Numbered from the stretch's first letter, positions 10,941 through 22,912 are shown. The stretch: DNA of 64,000 bases from Neoceratodus forsteri (GCA_016271365.2 CM057452.1:1240587001-1240651000), one strand, 5' to 3'. Numbers and translations: made by a program. Notes: a model not told the origin generated them from the letters alone.

Positions 10941-11395
10941 CAGTTGAGGTGCCAGCCTGGTGTCGCAGAGGGGTGAGGCGCTGGCACCTTACCATGACCC
11001 ACGCCGGTGACCCAGGTTTGGGAACAGACTCGGGACATTGGGGGCTGGCAGAGGCAGGAGAGGATTGAGCATCTGTAAGGACTGCTCTCCTTTCCTGGGG
11101 TGAGTAGTGGGCTAGTGTTACTCTGTAGCAGCCTCTGGTGGAGCCCGGGGCACTGCAAAAGGCGATGCAGGGAAAACACTACAGAAAGGCAGAAATCTAC
11201 TTTGTGGCTGACTGGATGATGGCAGCCAGTCCTCCATTACCACTGATGCCCTGAAGGAGTCCCTCCACTTCAGCAGCACTCTGAGGCCAAGTATGTGCTG
11301 GTTGTCCCCCCCGGTTCCTTCCCCCTCGGAGGAGGACCTGCCCGGTGAAGGGTTATATCCAGATTACCCCAGGGCCGGCTGTGATGTGAAGTTGG
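10941..11395. other. GC-richer insertion inside L2-B
   Basis: This segment interrupts the RT of L2-B between the palm and the thumb. At its left edge, 10947-10956 and 10980-10989 form a perfect 10-bp inverted repeat (AGGTGCCAGC / GCTGGCACCT). I could not name the element. It resembles neither the SINE nor the CR1 copies in this window. Confidence 0.45.
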
Positions 11396-12330
11396 AGGGC
11401 TCAGGACAGGCAGAACAGACTAGGACCATTGGCAGCTTGAAGGAGTGGTGGGTCACAAAGCACAAGAGGTGAAAAAGAAATAATACAAAAAAAAAACAGT
11501 TGAAGGCTGGACACCACTTCAGCGGGAGAGGTACCAGCACAACACAAGACAGTATAATCTGCATATATATATATATATGGCTTATCTGCAGTTGAGCAGG
11601 CAGTAGGTAAGTCATTCAAAAACTTTCAAAAATAGTATTGGGCCAAGTACCAAACCTTGAGGGACACTAGTGTTGATAGGGAGAGGGGGAGATGGAGTTT
11701 CCTACCCTTATGCATTGGCAATCTACCTATGAGGTAGTACCTGAACCAGCTAATGGCAGAATCAGAGAGATCAGCTGCAGCTAGCTTGAAGAGAATTTGG
11801 GTGTGGGAAACAGGGTCAAAGGCTTTAGCCAGATTGACAAAGATGGCAGAGGTGGTGCGGCCTTGATTCAGGCCAGAGAGAATGGAGTTAGTGAGCCAGA
11901 GCAGAGATGTCATGGTAGAGTGTGACTTGCAAAAACCAGACTGGAAAGGGTGAAGAATGAGGAGGAATCAAGGAAAGGAGAAAGTTGAGCCAGTATCAGG
12001 TGCTCTTGGAGTTTTGCAAGAATTAGGAGTAGGTATATTAGTCAGTAATCATCTAGTTTAGAAGATTCACCACCCTTAGGAAGAGGGACAACAGTGGCAA
12101 GCTTCCAAGTGGCAGGGACAGAACCCAGTGAGAAGGAGAAGTTCAGAAGGTAAGCAAGTGAAAGAGCAATGGCATGGGCAGAGAGGTGCAGAAGCTTGGG
12201 GTCTAGCCTATCAGGGTTTTTGCCATTATGGGGGTTAAGGGCTAGCAGGACCTGTAGGGTGTCATCAGTGGATACCAGTGAGAAGGAGAAAAAGAGTGAA
12301 TGTAGGGAGAAGGAGTGGAAGAAGCTGACA
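11395..12330 (-). pseudogene. L2-B reverse transcriptase
   Basis: On the minus strand the fingers read A-T-W-K-L-A-T-V-V-P-L-P-K-G-G near 12060-12125. The palm reads N-L-A-K-A-F-D-P-V-S-H near 11800-11850 and S-W-F-R-Y-Y-L-I-G-R. The active-site block at 11554-11565 reads Y-A-D-Y in place of Y-A-D-D. A short TA repeat directly upstream codes for extra Tyr-Ile pairs. The second catalytic Asp is therefore lost. Confidence 0.8.
11563..11579. repeat. Short (TA)n run inside the L2-B RT active site
   Basis: About 17 bp of TA directly beside the Y-A-D-Y codons of L2-B. On the minus strand it encodes Tyr-Ile repeats, in frame with the flanking RT. Confidence 0.85.
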
Positions 12331-12598
12331 GGGTAGTGATTGAGGAGGGTAGTGAAGCAAGAAGGGTAGAAGTACAGGTGATAAAGGAGGTGCTTAAATC
12401 CACAGCTACAGAAGTATGGTCAGAGAAAGTGATATCACCTATGTTTAGGACGGGGGATTAGATTGGGCAAGAGGGGAGAAAAGGGCATGAACTACCTTCC
12501 AGAATTTGGAAGTGTTGCTAAGGTTCTCCTGGAAGATGGAGGAGAAGATTTCTGATTTGGCAAGTCTGATGGCTCTAGTGCATCCTTTACCCTCTATG

Positions 12599-12664
12599 TT
12601 GTGCTACAGTAGTGACAGCATTATGTTGTTATGCTGCAGTGGTGATGTCATTACTGTAGCACAA
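12599..12664. repeat. 66-bp hairpin
   Basis: The arms 12599-12617 and 12646-12664 are 19 bp each and differ at one position. A second, inner stem pairs CAGCAT (12616-12621) with ATGCTG (12631-12636). It lies just outside the 5' end of L2-B. It may be a tiny foldback element; no family was recognised. Confidence 0.85.
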
Positions 12665-14880
12665 CTGTTGGAGGAAGCCTTCTAAAGCTGTGTTGCCATC
12701 TGAATGTTGCTGCTTTAGCTGCGAAGAACTTTGGGGGTCCAAGAGCAGGTCATTTATTTAATTTGCTGCTCTCCCCCTGCTACAATGTTTAACTTTAAGA
12801 TAAGGCAACAGGTCCATAAAACCATTTCTTTTCCAACTGGAGTGAGTTTCCTGGCAACTAGTCATTAGAAACTTCAGAGCCCCATTCATTTCCAAGTACA
12901 TGGTTCGGGTAAATGTTGGAGGGATTGTGGTCAAGTAGGATCCCATGTGATTATTTTTTAAAGCTGACAAAATATCAGTGAGTTCTTGAAGGATGTCAGA
13001 TCAGCAATAACTCAGATCGCAAAATAATTCCACCACCCTCACATCCCAAACATTGAATTTTATGACTAGCTCCACTGGGGCTAAAAGGTTAAAACAAGCA
13101 CTTCTTATTTAATATCTTCAATATGGCCATGCAAAGGCCATCAGCCAGCATTTGCTACTGGCTTCTCCACCCCAACCCAAGGACTGGCTCATAAACTGCA
13201 GACTTATTCAAGAGATAGAGAGACTCATGACTCTACTCAGGCTTACCTGGATAAACACAATGGTCAGTGGTTGGCCTTCCATGAGTTTAGAGCTTCCAGA
13301 GACAGAAGGGACATACTTGAGTTACTGGTGGATGAAGTCTAAGGTCAGCATGGACTGTAAAACTAACCATAATATGTTGTTCCAGCTCCCCCTTACACAG
13401 CCCATAGCAATACTTGCAGTATATTTTACCACACGCAGGAATGTAATAACAACTTCAGAGGGAAGGGGCAGGACCATTTATATGTATGTAAACTTATTTA
13501 AAAGTTAATTATCGCTCCATTTCAGCTGTTACTGTTCTTCATTATTTTTAATCACTGTACTTAGTAAGAGGGAATGTTGTTAAATGTTAAGTCTCTGTTA
13601 GTGAATGTTGTCTGTTTATAAACTTGTTCCAGAAACATTATTATACAGTAAAGAAAATCTGTAATAGTGTCATGCTTGTCTAGGAATTCTCTAGTAACAT
13701 ACATATGCAAATCCAGTATTGTCAGCATTTGGCTCTGATCCCTTAATCAATACAGTCTCTTAATAGTCCTGACTTCAAAACATCTCTACCAATTAACAGT
13801 TTCATGTATCTCTCTATGATCAATATAACTAATGATAATTAGTTTGCTAGTCAGTGCTTCTACTGCCTTTGACTGCAAAGTACACATTTCAGTAAGATGA
13901 TATGGGCACAATAATTATTAGTAACATTACCTGAATTTTAGAGTTGTTAACCATACGTTTCCAAGATAGATGACTGGAAATAACAATTTAAAAAGGCCAA
14001 TCTTTATAAAGCTTAGTTTATTTCCTGCTGCTAACATAACTGTCCCCAGTACCCACTCGTAAAACATACACATGCCTGAATGTGGATATCCTGGAGTGTA
14101 AATATTTTGAACACATTAATAAATTGGGAAAAGCTATCCACTCCATAAAAGACTACACTTTGGATCCTTGCATAGGTGTGGTGATGCTGTATATTGCAGT
14201 ATTAAACAGACAGCACTGCAACATTATATGTTACCCAGGAATTCACCAGAGCGTGGTGCTACCGTATACAGAAGCCCAAAGTAATGAAGTCACACAGTGG
14301 CAAAGGATTTAGGAAGGCAAGACTTCAGAGCCAGTAACAGCTGATTTCACATAACCCAACAAACCTTTGATTGTAATTAAAACTAAAAGGGAAAAGTAAA
14401 ACAATGAGGACTGAGATATATAGAGTGATCATGAAAGCATTTGCCCTTGTACTTCAGCTGACGATGACAAGGGCATTTAAGATGCATTGAGCTTGTGGGA
14501 GATTTTAATATTTTAGGACATAAAATCATTAATTTTGCAAAAACAAAAAGCCAGAAGCTGTAGGGAAATTATCAGTTGAGAAGCCAAGTAGTAGTGTCTT
14601 TGTGAAAACTACTGCTCATTGACTCTTCCAGTCTGTCAGTTCAGCTTTTCATCAGCTGCCAGAGTGGCTGTATAGCTGCAGGACTGGGAGTTAGTGAAAT
14701 GCTCAAAAAGGAAAATGACGTTGCATCTCAACGCCACCTCAAAAAATGAAGACTCTAGATAGCAGATAAAAACTGTATTACAGTAATGTCCATTTTCTTT
14801 ACTGCTATGGAGCTCAACAGGTTATAATATAGTAGTTGTAAAAAAAAAAGTACAACTACTGTATTTGGCTGTGTGGTTAT
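12665..14880. other. Unassigned AT-rich region
   Basis: I find no protein domain, long repeat or structured element in this stretch. Short open frames near 13152-13508 and 14082-14312 show no recognisable motif and are probably chance. Confidence 0.5.
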
Positions 14881-14946
14881 TGGACCACTATGGTAGAAAT
14901 TGCACACAGACACAGACAAGCACACACACAGACACACACACACATT
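14881..14946. repeat. CA-rich microsatellite
   Basis: Imperfect CACACAGA / (CA)n repeat of about 65 bp. Confidence 0.85.
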
Positions 14947-17327
14947 TTACATATGCTTTTTTCCTCTTTTAGATAATTCCTGAAGAAAATCTATGATCAA
15001 TTCAGTGTGAATTTCATTTATATATTTTTTGTTTGTCTGTTTTATATAATATGCTGTATATATATTGGTATAAGTATATACAGCGGAGCCAGCCATAATG
15101 CAATGCAATGCAATAACTTGCAGTAAATGACACATCACAAAATAGAGAAGCTGCAAGACATTGCAGCTGCGGACCAATTGTCTAGGGCCCTCCCTCCCTG
15201 GACCTGGAAGAAAGGTAGGGGACTTTCCCTGTGGTGAGCAGATGTCATGGCAATGCCAGGGAAGGTCCCACAAGGCTGCATGGAGGTGGTGGCATTTGGT
15301 GGAGGGCAGCAAAAGAAGGGTTATGTGAGCTAAGGGTCATCAGCTCTCCCTTCTTTCTCCTCCATTTGTCAAACTGAAAACAACTCCACTGACCAGCAGG
15401 CAGAGAGAGATAAGGGCCTAGCAGACGGGAGAGGGGAAGAGCACTGTTGATAGAATAAGTGGACTAGTGTAAGATGCTTTTTCTTAAGAAAAACATGACT
15501 AACTTTAATGTTCAACATTGTTTTGTGCTTACAATCTCACTGTTCTCTCACAAAGAGTAATTTCATGAGGGACAGAGAAAAAGTCTGAGGCAAAATAAGG
15601 GGTATCCTTCACGGGGGAGGCTTTGTTGCAGTCAGGTAAGATCTCGCATAGTCCCTAGCCTAGAATGGGAGGGGGACAGTGTACAGAGTATAATCTAGTT
15701 TTCATTGGGACCAGGGAAGCTTTCTAATAACCAGCTTAGATTAGTGGTCACGGCATGGGAGTGGAGCAGGAGAGCCGGGTCATGCTCAGCTCCTCCACAC
15801 AGCAGTAGTGGTTGGTTATGTTGTGGTTTAGGTTCCCTTGTCATGCCATTTGATAAAAAAAAAGAATGAGAAACAGTTGTTCTCAGTTAAGCCCAATGGA
15901 GGAGCAGGGGATGAAGTCATTCGGCATTCAATCCGGATGTCTCTTCACTAGCTATGAGCTCTTGGGGCAAGAACGCCTAGCTTCTGCATGGGCAGGGAGC
16001 ACCCAAGGCCCCACCCAGTAATTGCAGGTTTCCCCTAGTGGCTCTCCACCTACCTCCTAGACCCAGCCCTTCTCCTCTTGGGACTTCGGACATGCACTGG
16101 TCCTAGAATTCCAGTGCTGTTGCTCGGTAGAACTGGTTCAAATTCAGTAGTCCTAGGACTAGCTGGACATGGCATGGATATGGTGGTAGGACAGGCTGGT
16201 AGCAACAGACAGGGTGGAATACTTGAATGCTGCACCTTAGGAAGGGATGGGATTGCTCCCATATCTTTTGATACTCCAGGGTTGCAGCAACCTGTAATGG
16301 TCTGGTCACAGTGATGGAATTCGGCTTCGGACCCATAGGTCCTTTGCTGGATTTTGCTCACCGGGAAGCTCAATGTTCATGAGACACTGGGTGCCATCTG
16401 CCCTCCTGATTTGTGGATGGAGATCTCTCGGGCTGCGAGATCTCAGTGGCCATCTTGGCCACGGCAGTTGAAAGGCTGTCTTGAGCACCACAGGCCTGCA
16501 GTAACTCAAATATAGGAATAGGGTATGATGGCATGCATAAGCGAGATGACCATGGTATGGTTATCGACAGACTGCAGGCACAAAGGCTATACCAGAGACA
16601 TGGGGTGGTGACAGGCTGGGTGACCGCCCAACATGGTGGTGGCATGTCAGACTCACCATGTTGTATATGGCATAGGTGGCCACACATAGCTATTGTTATA
16701 TAAATAAGCATTGGTCTCCCTTGCAATCTACTAATCATCAATTTATGGTGAGCTGGGGGCCCCCTTTCTCAGCTTAAGACCTGATAAGGAATGAAGCTAA
16801 CAGTATGGTACATAGTCAATTACACTTAGTGCAAGCTGACATGGTAACTTATAATGCAGGCAATGGAGCTAATGCTACAAGGCAATGTGTACTATATGAT
16901 TTATTTGTGGGTGTAGTCTGTATAGGCAGGTACTAACAAAAAAAAATAACACAACGCACTAGTGGGAGCAGCTGCATTAGCACACTGTGGTAGTTTGGAT
17001 ATTATTTGAAACAGGAGGTACAGGGTTTTATCCCCGCAGACTGATTTTGGCAAATCCATTTACAAACTCCTCAGGATTCAGCCTAGCATGAAATTGCAGC
17101 TGCTTAGCACACACACACATGCACACTCACACAAAATAAATAAAATACAAACATAGTTGCATCTATTGTGTTCGGTTTTTCACAAAAAAAAAAAAAGTGA
17201 TAGTCTCCAGAATCATTGTAATCCATGCTGGTAGCAGCAACAGCAGTTGGGTTGTGGATTTATTTTCTAGATAAAATAACCTTCTTAGTATTAAGATGCA
17301 ATAGCTCATTTTCCTTTGGGAAATTAA
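14947..17327. other. Unassigned region; 16.05-16.75 kb is GC-richer
   Basis: No element recognised. The part at 16050-16740 is GC-richer and on the minus strand gives overlapping open frames, one ending in an Arg-rich tail (R-S-P-K-R-R-R-A-G-S-R-R). This could be a decayed coding remnant, for example of a DNA-transposon accessory protein, but I cannot support a family. A short CA repeat occurs near 17110-17135. Confidence 0.35.
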
Positions 17328-17758
17328 CAGTGTCTATGGCTCAGCAGGTTGCGCTCTCGCGAATGATGCTGGATGATCAAAAGCTGTGGGTTCTATCCCC
17401 ACAGCAGGCACTTGGGTTAAATCCCAATACCATCACTGTAGTGCAGCATGGGGGGGTGCTCTACTCCCAAGTAGCCATCTTGTGGATGAGATGTTAAACT
17501 GAGGTCCCATCTGCCTGTTCTGGTGGTTGATCAGGTGGATGTTAAAGATTCCATGGCACTTCTCAAAAAGAGTAAGGGAATTTTCCCAATGTCCTGGCCA
17601 AACTTCCCCCATTCACTAAAAATACCACCAACAACTTAATTTAGTTCCATTTCAGTTGGTTATCATCTGTATTCCCCTCCCCCCGGGTTGCCCTTGAAAA
17701 AGGGACTTCTAGTCTCAGTGGGCCTACCTGGTCAACAAAATTCAATAAATAAATAAAA
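17328..17758 (+). mobile_element. tRNA-headed SINE, full-length copy (SINE-1)
   Basis: About 430 bp. The head has a pol III box A at 17337-17347 (TGGCTCAGCAG, fits TRGYNNANNNG) and a box B-like GGTTCTATCCC at 17389-17399. The body holds GATGAGATGTTAAACTGAGG and GATGTTAAAGATTCCATGGC. I associate this kind of core with the widely conserved animal SINE core domains (I think the Nin type), from memory. The tail CCTGGTCAACAAAATTCAAT runs into (AAAT)n. This copy shows the uninterrupted site that Tx1-A and Tx1-B hit in their SINEs, near 17565-17585. Confidence 0.85.
17337..17399 (+). promoter_or_regulatory. Internal RNA polymerase III promoter of SINE-1
   Basis: Box A lies at 17337-17347 and box B at 17389-17399, spaced as in a tRNA gene. 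Box B differs from GGTTCRANYCC at the purine position. These would drive SINE transcription by pol III if intact. Confidence 0.65.
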
Positions 17759-18840
17759 CTGTCTAGCATAAAATACACTGGTTGTAAAGAGCGAAAGACT
17801 ATGTTGGGATTGCCAATAAGTGCTAGACAAGGACACAAAGAATGGGTGCTCACTGCTGCTCTATGCTGCCGGCAGTCAGGCTGCTATTTTCAGAAGTCAC
17901 ATCAGCTTATAAGGAATGGAGAATTTTATCCAGAGAGGCACATGGATCCGGAGCTTGTGTTCGGTGCCTTTGGTCGCTGGACCATACTGCCTGAAGACTA
18001 AGCTTGCAATTGCAGCAATAAATGGAAGTAATTGTGTGTTGTGGCTAGTTAGGCTAACTTTAATTTGTTTTTGGATACAGACTGTGGACACTGTTAAGCC
18101 ATCTAAAAGAGGATCTGATAGGTAGGGATGCATTGCTGCTTAAAAAAAAACAACAACAGCTGATGTAACGCAGGCATATCCGTTTGAACATCCAGTCCAG
18201 TGAGCCTTCCAAGTTTGATCTGCTGTACTTAAAGGTAGAGCAACTGGATTGGCAATGGCATGTTTACATAATGATTAGTGTACTGTCTTCCATTTCTCTG
18301 CTTGTGGAGAACTTTAGTTCATCAGGCAGAAATCTGCTTATGTAAGGATAGTTTCATGAAGTACAGAGAACTATTTGGCTCAGAGACCCCACTCCCACAT
18401 GTTAAGGGGCAGCAAGACCCAAGTTGGGGCTGGGACCCTTCTTATGGCAGGTTAGGGGCACTCCCCTCAGTATATATATAAAAAAAGGAATAAATAAATA
18501 AATAAAAAGGCCATGGGGAGCAAGGACTGGTTCTGGGTGGCAGAGCCAGCACCTCCCCACAAACAATTTATAGCCATACGGTCCATCAGCTAATGGATTT
18601 TCCAAAGTGAAGGTGTGTTTGGGAAGCATGTGTAAGCCTGTTTCCAGCAACATCTCCTATAGTGCCCCTTCAAAGAAGTATTTGGTGGATCAGGCAACAA
18701 TACCCCTGGCAAGTAACCACAATCCCACAAACAGCAGAGATGGGGTGAGAGGCTTAACAGTGCACCGAGGAGCAGTCGTGGTGTAAGGGTATCACAGTTT
18801 TGGGTGCTCCAGCAGGGATGGGTTCCCACCTTCAGAAAAT
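17759..18840. other. Unassigned region with an (AAAT)n run
   Basis: No gene or element identified. A run GGAATAAATAAATAAATAAAAAGG at about 18487-18510, after a short TA run, looks like the 3' tail of an unrecognised retroposon. A short A-rich run occurs near 18140. Confidence 0.4.
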
Positions 18841-18935
18841 GTTATTTATTTATTTGCTTTTGTTAACCAGGTAAGCACACTAGACAGCAACGCACCTATT
18901 TTCAGGAGCGACCCAGGAGAGTTACAGGGTATCCA
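18841..18935 (-). mobile_element. SINE 3'-tail fragment
   Basis: The reverse complement matches the tail part of the SINE: a CTGAAAATAGG segment, CTTACCTGGTTAACAAAA and then (AAAT)n. Only the last 95 bp or so remain. It abuts the tandem repeats at 18948-19092. Confidence 0.7.
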
Positions 18936-18947
18936 TAAGACAATAAT

Positions 18948-19092
18948 TACATACAGGAGCCACATGCTCCAACAGTTAGGTTACATCCAGGAGCCACATG
19001 CTCCAACAGTTGGTAATACAGTAGAGTTTACATACAGGAGCCATATGCTCCAACAGTTGGTAATACAATAGTTTACATACAGGAGCAAATAG
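18948..19092. repeat. Tandem repeat, units of 34-46 bp
   Basis: Three units plus a partial one start TTACATACAGGAGCCACATG and continue with CTCCAACAGTT. Each contains the near-palindrome GGAGCCACATGCTCC. Units 2 and 3 carry an extra GGTAATACA segment. Confidence 0.9.
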
Positions 19093-20589
19093 TGTGGAGT
19101 TACAGCATGGTGAGCACAAGGGAAAGGGTGAAGGAGTTCCCTTTCACAGGTATGCCTTTCTTACAACCTGGGGAGCAGCAATTGGGCAGCTGCAAGTTTG
19201 GGCATGGGTGTGCCACCAGAGGGCTACAGGATCCCTTTGGTGTGGGACATGTGACCTGATTGCTCTAGCAATTTCCCTTATTAATGTATTGGGATAATGT
19301 ACTAATAGTGCTGTCATACGTGGATGCATCATGGCTCCTGATATCACATGACCAAATAGGCCTTAGGGGACACATTGGCAAAAAGTGCTCAGTTGAATGT
19401 TGTCTTGGGAACATTGAGTCTCACAAGCAGACAGGCCCACTCATTTGGGTGGGGGGGGCGTTGGAGGACTATCACTCAAAGATGGGAAGATCCCTCCCTA
19501 CAGGAGCAAAGAATAAATTGAGGTGTTGTAAGAAAGCACTTCCTCTTGGACTTGGAACATTTAAGACCCTGGAGCCCCGATGCTGTCTGTAGAAAACACT
19601 ATTCCCTAAGCTATCTTTCTTGCCAGTTCCTTGGCAGTCAGTTCCATGTACATGGCATACAGTAGCATTGGCTGGATACATGGGGTTGGCTCCTTGTGGC
19701 AAGGGGCCAAGGCATGTGAAGTGATACATGTTGTGGTCATTCACTAATGCAGGGGGCTCACAGTCAGGGGTGAGTAGGGCTTGCTAGCACGTGAGTTGGC
19801 CCTAGCCACCTCTGGAGAGATAGGTTGAGACATCTGGGAGCAGGGGCACCAGAGGAGATGGACCCACTCTCGCCCTCCCCACTAGAGTGGGCTGACCTTT
19901 TGGGAACACATTCTAAAAGGCCAGGCAATGGATAGCAGATTAGTGCCAGTAGCCACACTGCAGGGGCTGGGAGCAGAGTGGCTGCATGAGGATGCACAGG
20001 CTGGCAGCCTAGTAGGCCTCATGTCAGGGTACAACAGCACAGTAGGGTCCAGAGGCTGATCAACTTCAATGAAAGTCATGGACATGACCAGGAGTCAAGG
20101 GTTGCTACATATATTCTGAGGGGGAATGATGCAGGGCCCAGTGGCCACCAGTGCAGGTGGTATGACCTGCACATGTGTATAACATGGCTGGAATGGCTCC
20201 TAGGTGGTAGTAGCTGGATGGAACTGGGATCCCAGGTGGGTCCTGTTAGGATAACTCAAATGTCAGAAGGACATGGCAGTGGTGCACCATGGTCCAGAAG
20301 GCCTGTAGCCGGGAGGTAGAGCACTACCCCGGGGCTCATGGAAAGGCTGGTGCATGTGCCAGTCCGGTAAATCAGCTATGTGGGTAGACTAAGGTTAACC
20401 AAGGGGTGGGAAAAGCCAGCTCTTGGGGACAGCAGGGTTTATCAGGGGACAGGCTCCCAATATCCCCAGGGTTACCAAGGAGGAAGACCATGTAGGTTGG
20501 AGAAGGCCTCATGGCACCCTAACAGACAGGTGGTGTCCCAGCAAGCTGGAAATCTTGCTGTAATGGGAAAGGCACAGGCATTTTCATAC
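19093..20589. other. Unassigned region
   Basis: G-rich on the plus strand in parts. Short open frames on both strands have no recognisable motif, and no repeat structure was noticed. Confidence 0.4.
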
Positions 20590-21594
20590 TACACCAGTCT
20601 GCCATTGTAACACCACCCCCAACCTCCACACACCAACAAGCATTGAGGTGCCTTGGGGTCATGGGCCCCACCCAACCCCACCCAACCTACCATCACAACA
20701 CCACCCCCACCCCCATACACCAAGCATTAAGGTGTGCCTTAGGGTCATGTGTCCTACCTCTCACCCCATTCTCCTATACTGTACCATGACAGATTCCTTA
20801 CAGATGGAATGAGAGTGAGTTTTAGGGATCATGACCTAAAGGCTACACTGCCACTAGTGTGTGTGTAGGGTGGGGGTAGTGATGCGATGGTAGGGTTGGG
20901 TAGGAGATTGGGTGGGGATCATGACCCTAAGGCACACCCAGTGCTTGTTGGTGTGTGGAGGGTAGGGGTGGTGTTGGGATGGTAGGGTTGTGTGGGGGGT
21001 GGGATGGGACCCATGACACTAAGTCACACCCTGACGCTTGTTGGTGTGTGGAGGATGGGAGGTGCGGTTTCAAGGGTAGGATTTGGTGGGGGAGGAGCAT
21101 AACACTTGTAAACCCTAACATCCAGTTTCCTGACCTGTATCACTTTGGTTGAAGACCTATATCTAGAACCGTTAAACAAAGTTGCGCCAGTAAAGTTAGG
21201 GTGAAACTGCACTTCTGTATTAAAGTCCAAACTTTGAAGCTTAATAACTTTGGAACCATTCAATGGATATGCATGACATTTGGCATGCATAATCTCTCAT
21301 GGTCCATCTCTTGACGTGCCAAATTTTGTGGGAATCTGTTTAGCAGTTTCTGGGATATAAAGTGCTGACAAAACAGAAAAATCAGGGGGTTTTGACATTT
21401 CTTTCTACAGCTGGATCTCAGAAACGGCTTTATGTTGTGGTCTGACATTTTCAGGGTAGAAAGCCTTTGGGTCACAGATGTACATTTTGAAGGTTTGGTG
21501 AAAACATATTAATCTGTTCAAAAGTTATGACATTTAAAATTATCTCATTATTTCCTATGGAAAAATGTATATGTCAGGCACGAAAAACACTATT

Positions 21595-21725
21595 TTTTGC
21601 ACAATACAGTACTTTGCACAAAATACCAGCTTCTTTTCACAAAGAAGGCAGTTATTGCACTCACAATACAAGTACTATGTGCACAATACCAGATTATTTT
21701 CACAAAGAAAGCTGGTATTGCGTAC
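21595..21725. repeat. Palindromic short-motif array in MOD-1
   Basis: Repeated GCACAATAC and TTTTCACAAAGAA elements form inverted pairs such as ACAATACCAG with CTGGTATTG (21682-21720). Two roughly 60-bp units can be seen. Confidence 0.75.
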
Positions 21726-22699
21726 ACAGTTCGCAGAGGTTCGATCCATTGACCTGTATTGCATCCACTATCTTGTTTGTCCCTTGGCAAGGATGCTGAA
21801 GTACCAAACATTTTGAAAATGCAAAAAAAAACATCAGAACACAGTGAAAAAGGTGCATTCTGGTGTGTTTTTTTTTTTTGGTTTCAGCTGACCCCAAACA
21901 AGGTTTTTTGTCAGCTGCCAGCTTATACAGAGAATGGCTTGTAGGCCTTTCTCTGTATGAGAAGAACAGTATTTTCTTGACTTCTGCAGCCACAGCTGGA
22001 ACTTGTGCTGCTGGCTGCAGAGTAAAGGAAGACCCGATTTGTTTGCACTGACACAGGGTGCCCAATCCCTGTGTCGTTATGTATCCCCTGCAGACACACA
22101 CACTTATTTGTCACACTGGGAGCCCACCCCAGTGTGCCCTACATTATTTAAAAGCCTGTAAAAAAAAGAAAACCATCCCTGATGTCTTTTCTTCGATGTA
22201 GAATCCTGCACCAAAATTTGCCATGATTTCAATGCAGGATTCTGCATCAATTTAGTCTGCACCCCTCCCAAAATTCCTAAGTTTCGCACTGACATCATGG
22301 TGCCCAATCTCCATGTCAGTGCGTATCCCCCCCAGTATTGTGGCAAACTAGGAGCCCATCCCAGTGTGGTCTGATATAGTTTCTTTTTTTTTTTTTTAAT
22401 TTCGGACACTGGGATACCCCATCACATGTGTAAAGAAGCAGAGGTGTAGGAGGAAGGGGTGAGAGTTGGGACCGACAACCCTAATGCGCAACCCCATGCT
22501 GGTTGGGGGTGTGGGCAGGGGGGCCAAGGGGGGCGTTCAACCCTAACACCGAATTTCCTCACTTTTGTCGGCTTGGAACAACCCTAACTAATGCACTAAA
22601 TGGAGTCTTTTGCCTGCAATTTCCCTTCTTTTTGAGAATGATAATGAGAAATAGGGCCCCGCGCTTCCGCCACGTGATGTCTTGTCACATAGTAACATT

Positions 22700-22912
22700 G
22701 TGCCCGCAAACACAAATGGTAATGCGCATGGTGATGCAAAGTGAAACAGAAAGAGAAACAGTAGTGAAAACAGAAATGTAAACAACAATGCAAAAGGAAA
22801 CGCAAATGAAAATGCAAAGGGTAACGCACATGGTGGCGTAGACGTGAACGTTACGTGAAATGGGAATGGAACCGCAAGCGGAAATGGTAACGGCAACAGT
22901 AATGGAAGCGCA
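22700..22912 (+). repeat. Degenerate hexamer array in MOD-1
   Basis: About 200 bp built from variants such as GGTAAT, GCAAAT, GAAACA, GTAAAC and GCAAAC, with strong purine bias and a G at nearly every sixth base. It causes a long minus-strand open frame rich in Phe, Leu and Pro that I do not consider a gene. Confidence 0.8.

Larger units (their letters stand above)
9587..12565 (-). mobile_element. L2-like non-LTR retrotransposon L2-B
   Basis: A minus-strand LINE, read from 12565 down to 9587. It starts in the endonuclease-RT linker (R-A-I-R-L-A-K-S-E-I-F, near 12555-12585), continues through the RT fingers and palm to about 11400, then, after an insertion at 10940-11395, resumes with the thumb and C-terminal region. 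It ends in a tail with TTTCAAATAAATAAAC. It is a different subfamily from L2-A and L2-C by the RT sequence. Frameshifts and stops are common. Confidence 0.8.

Noticed and set aside
16050..16741. A host gene or Myb-like transposon gene on the minus strand
   Set aside because: Several frames overlap, none has a recognisable domain, and no splice structure could be argued. Left as unassigned.
18948..19092. CRISPR-like array
   Set aside because: Units are direct tandem repeats without unique spacers, in a eukaryotic repeat setting.
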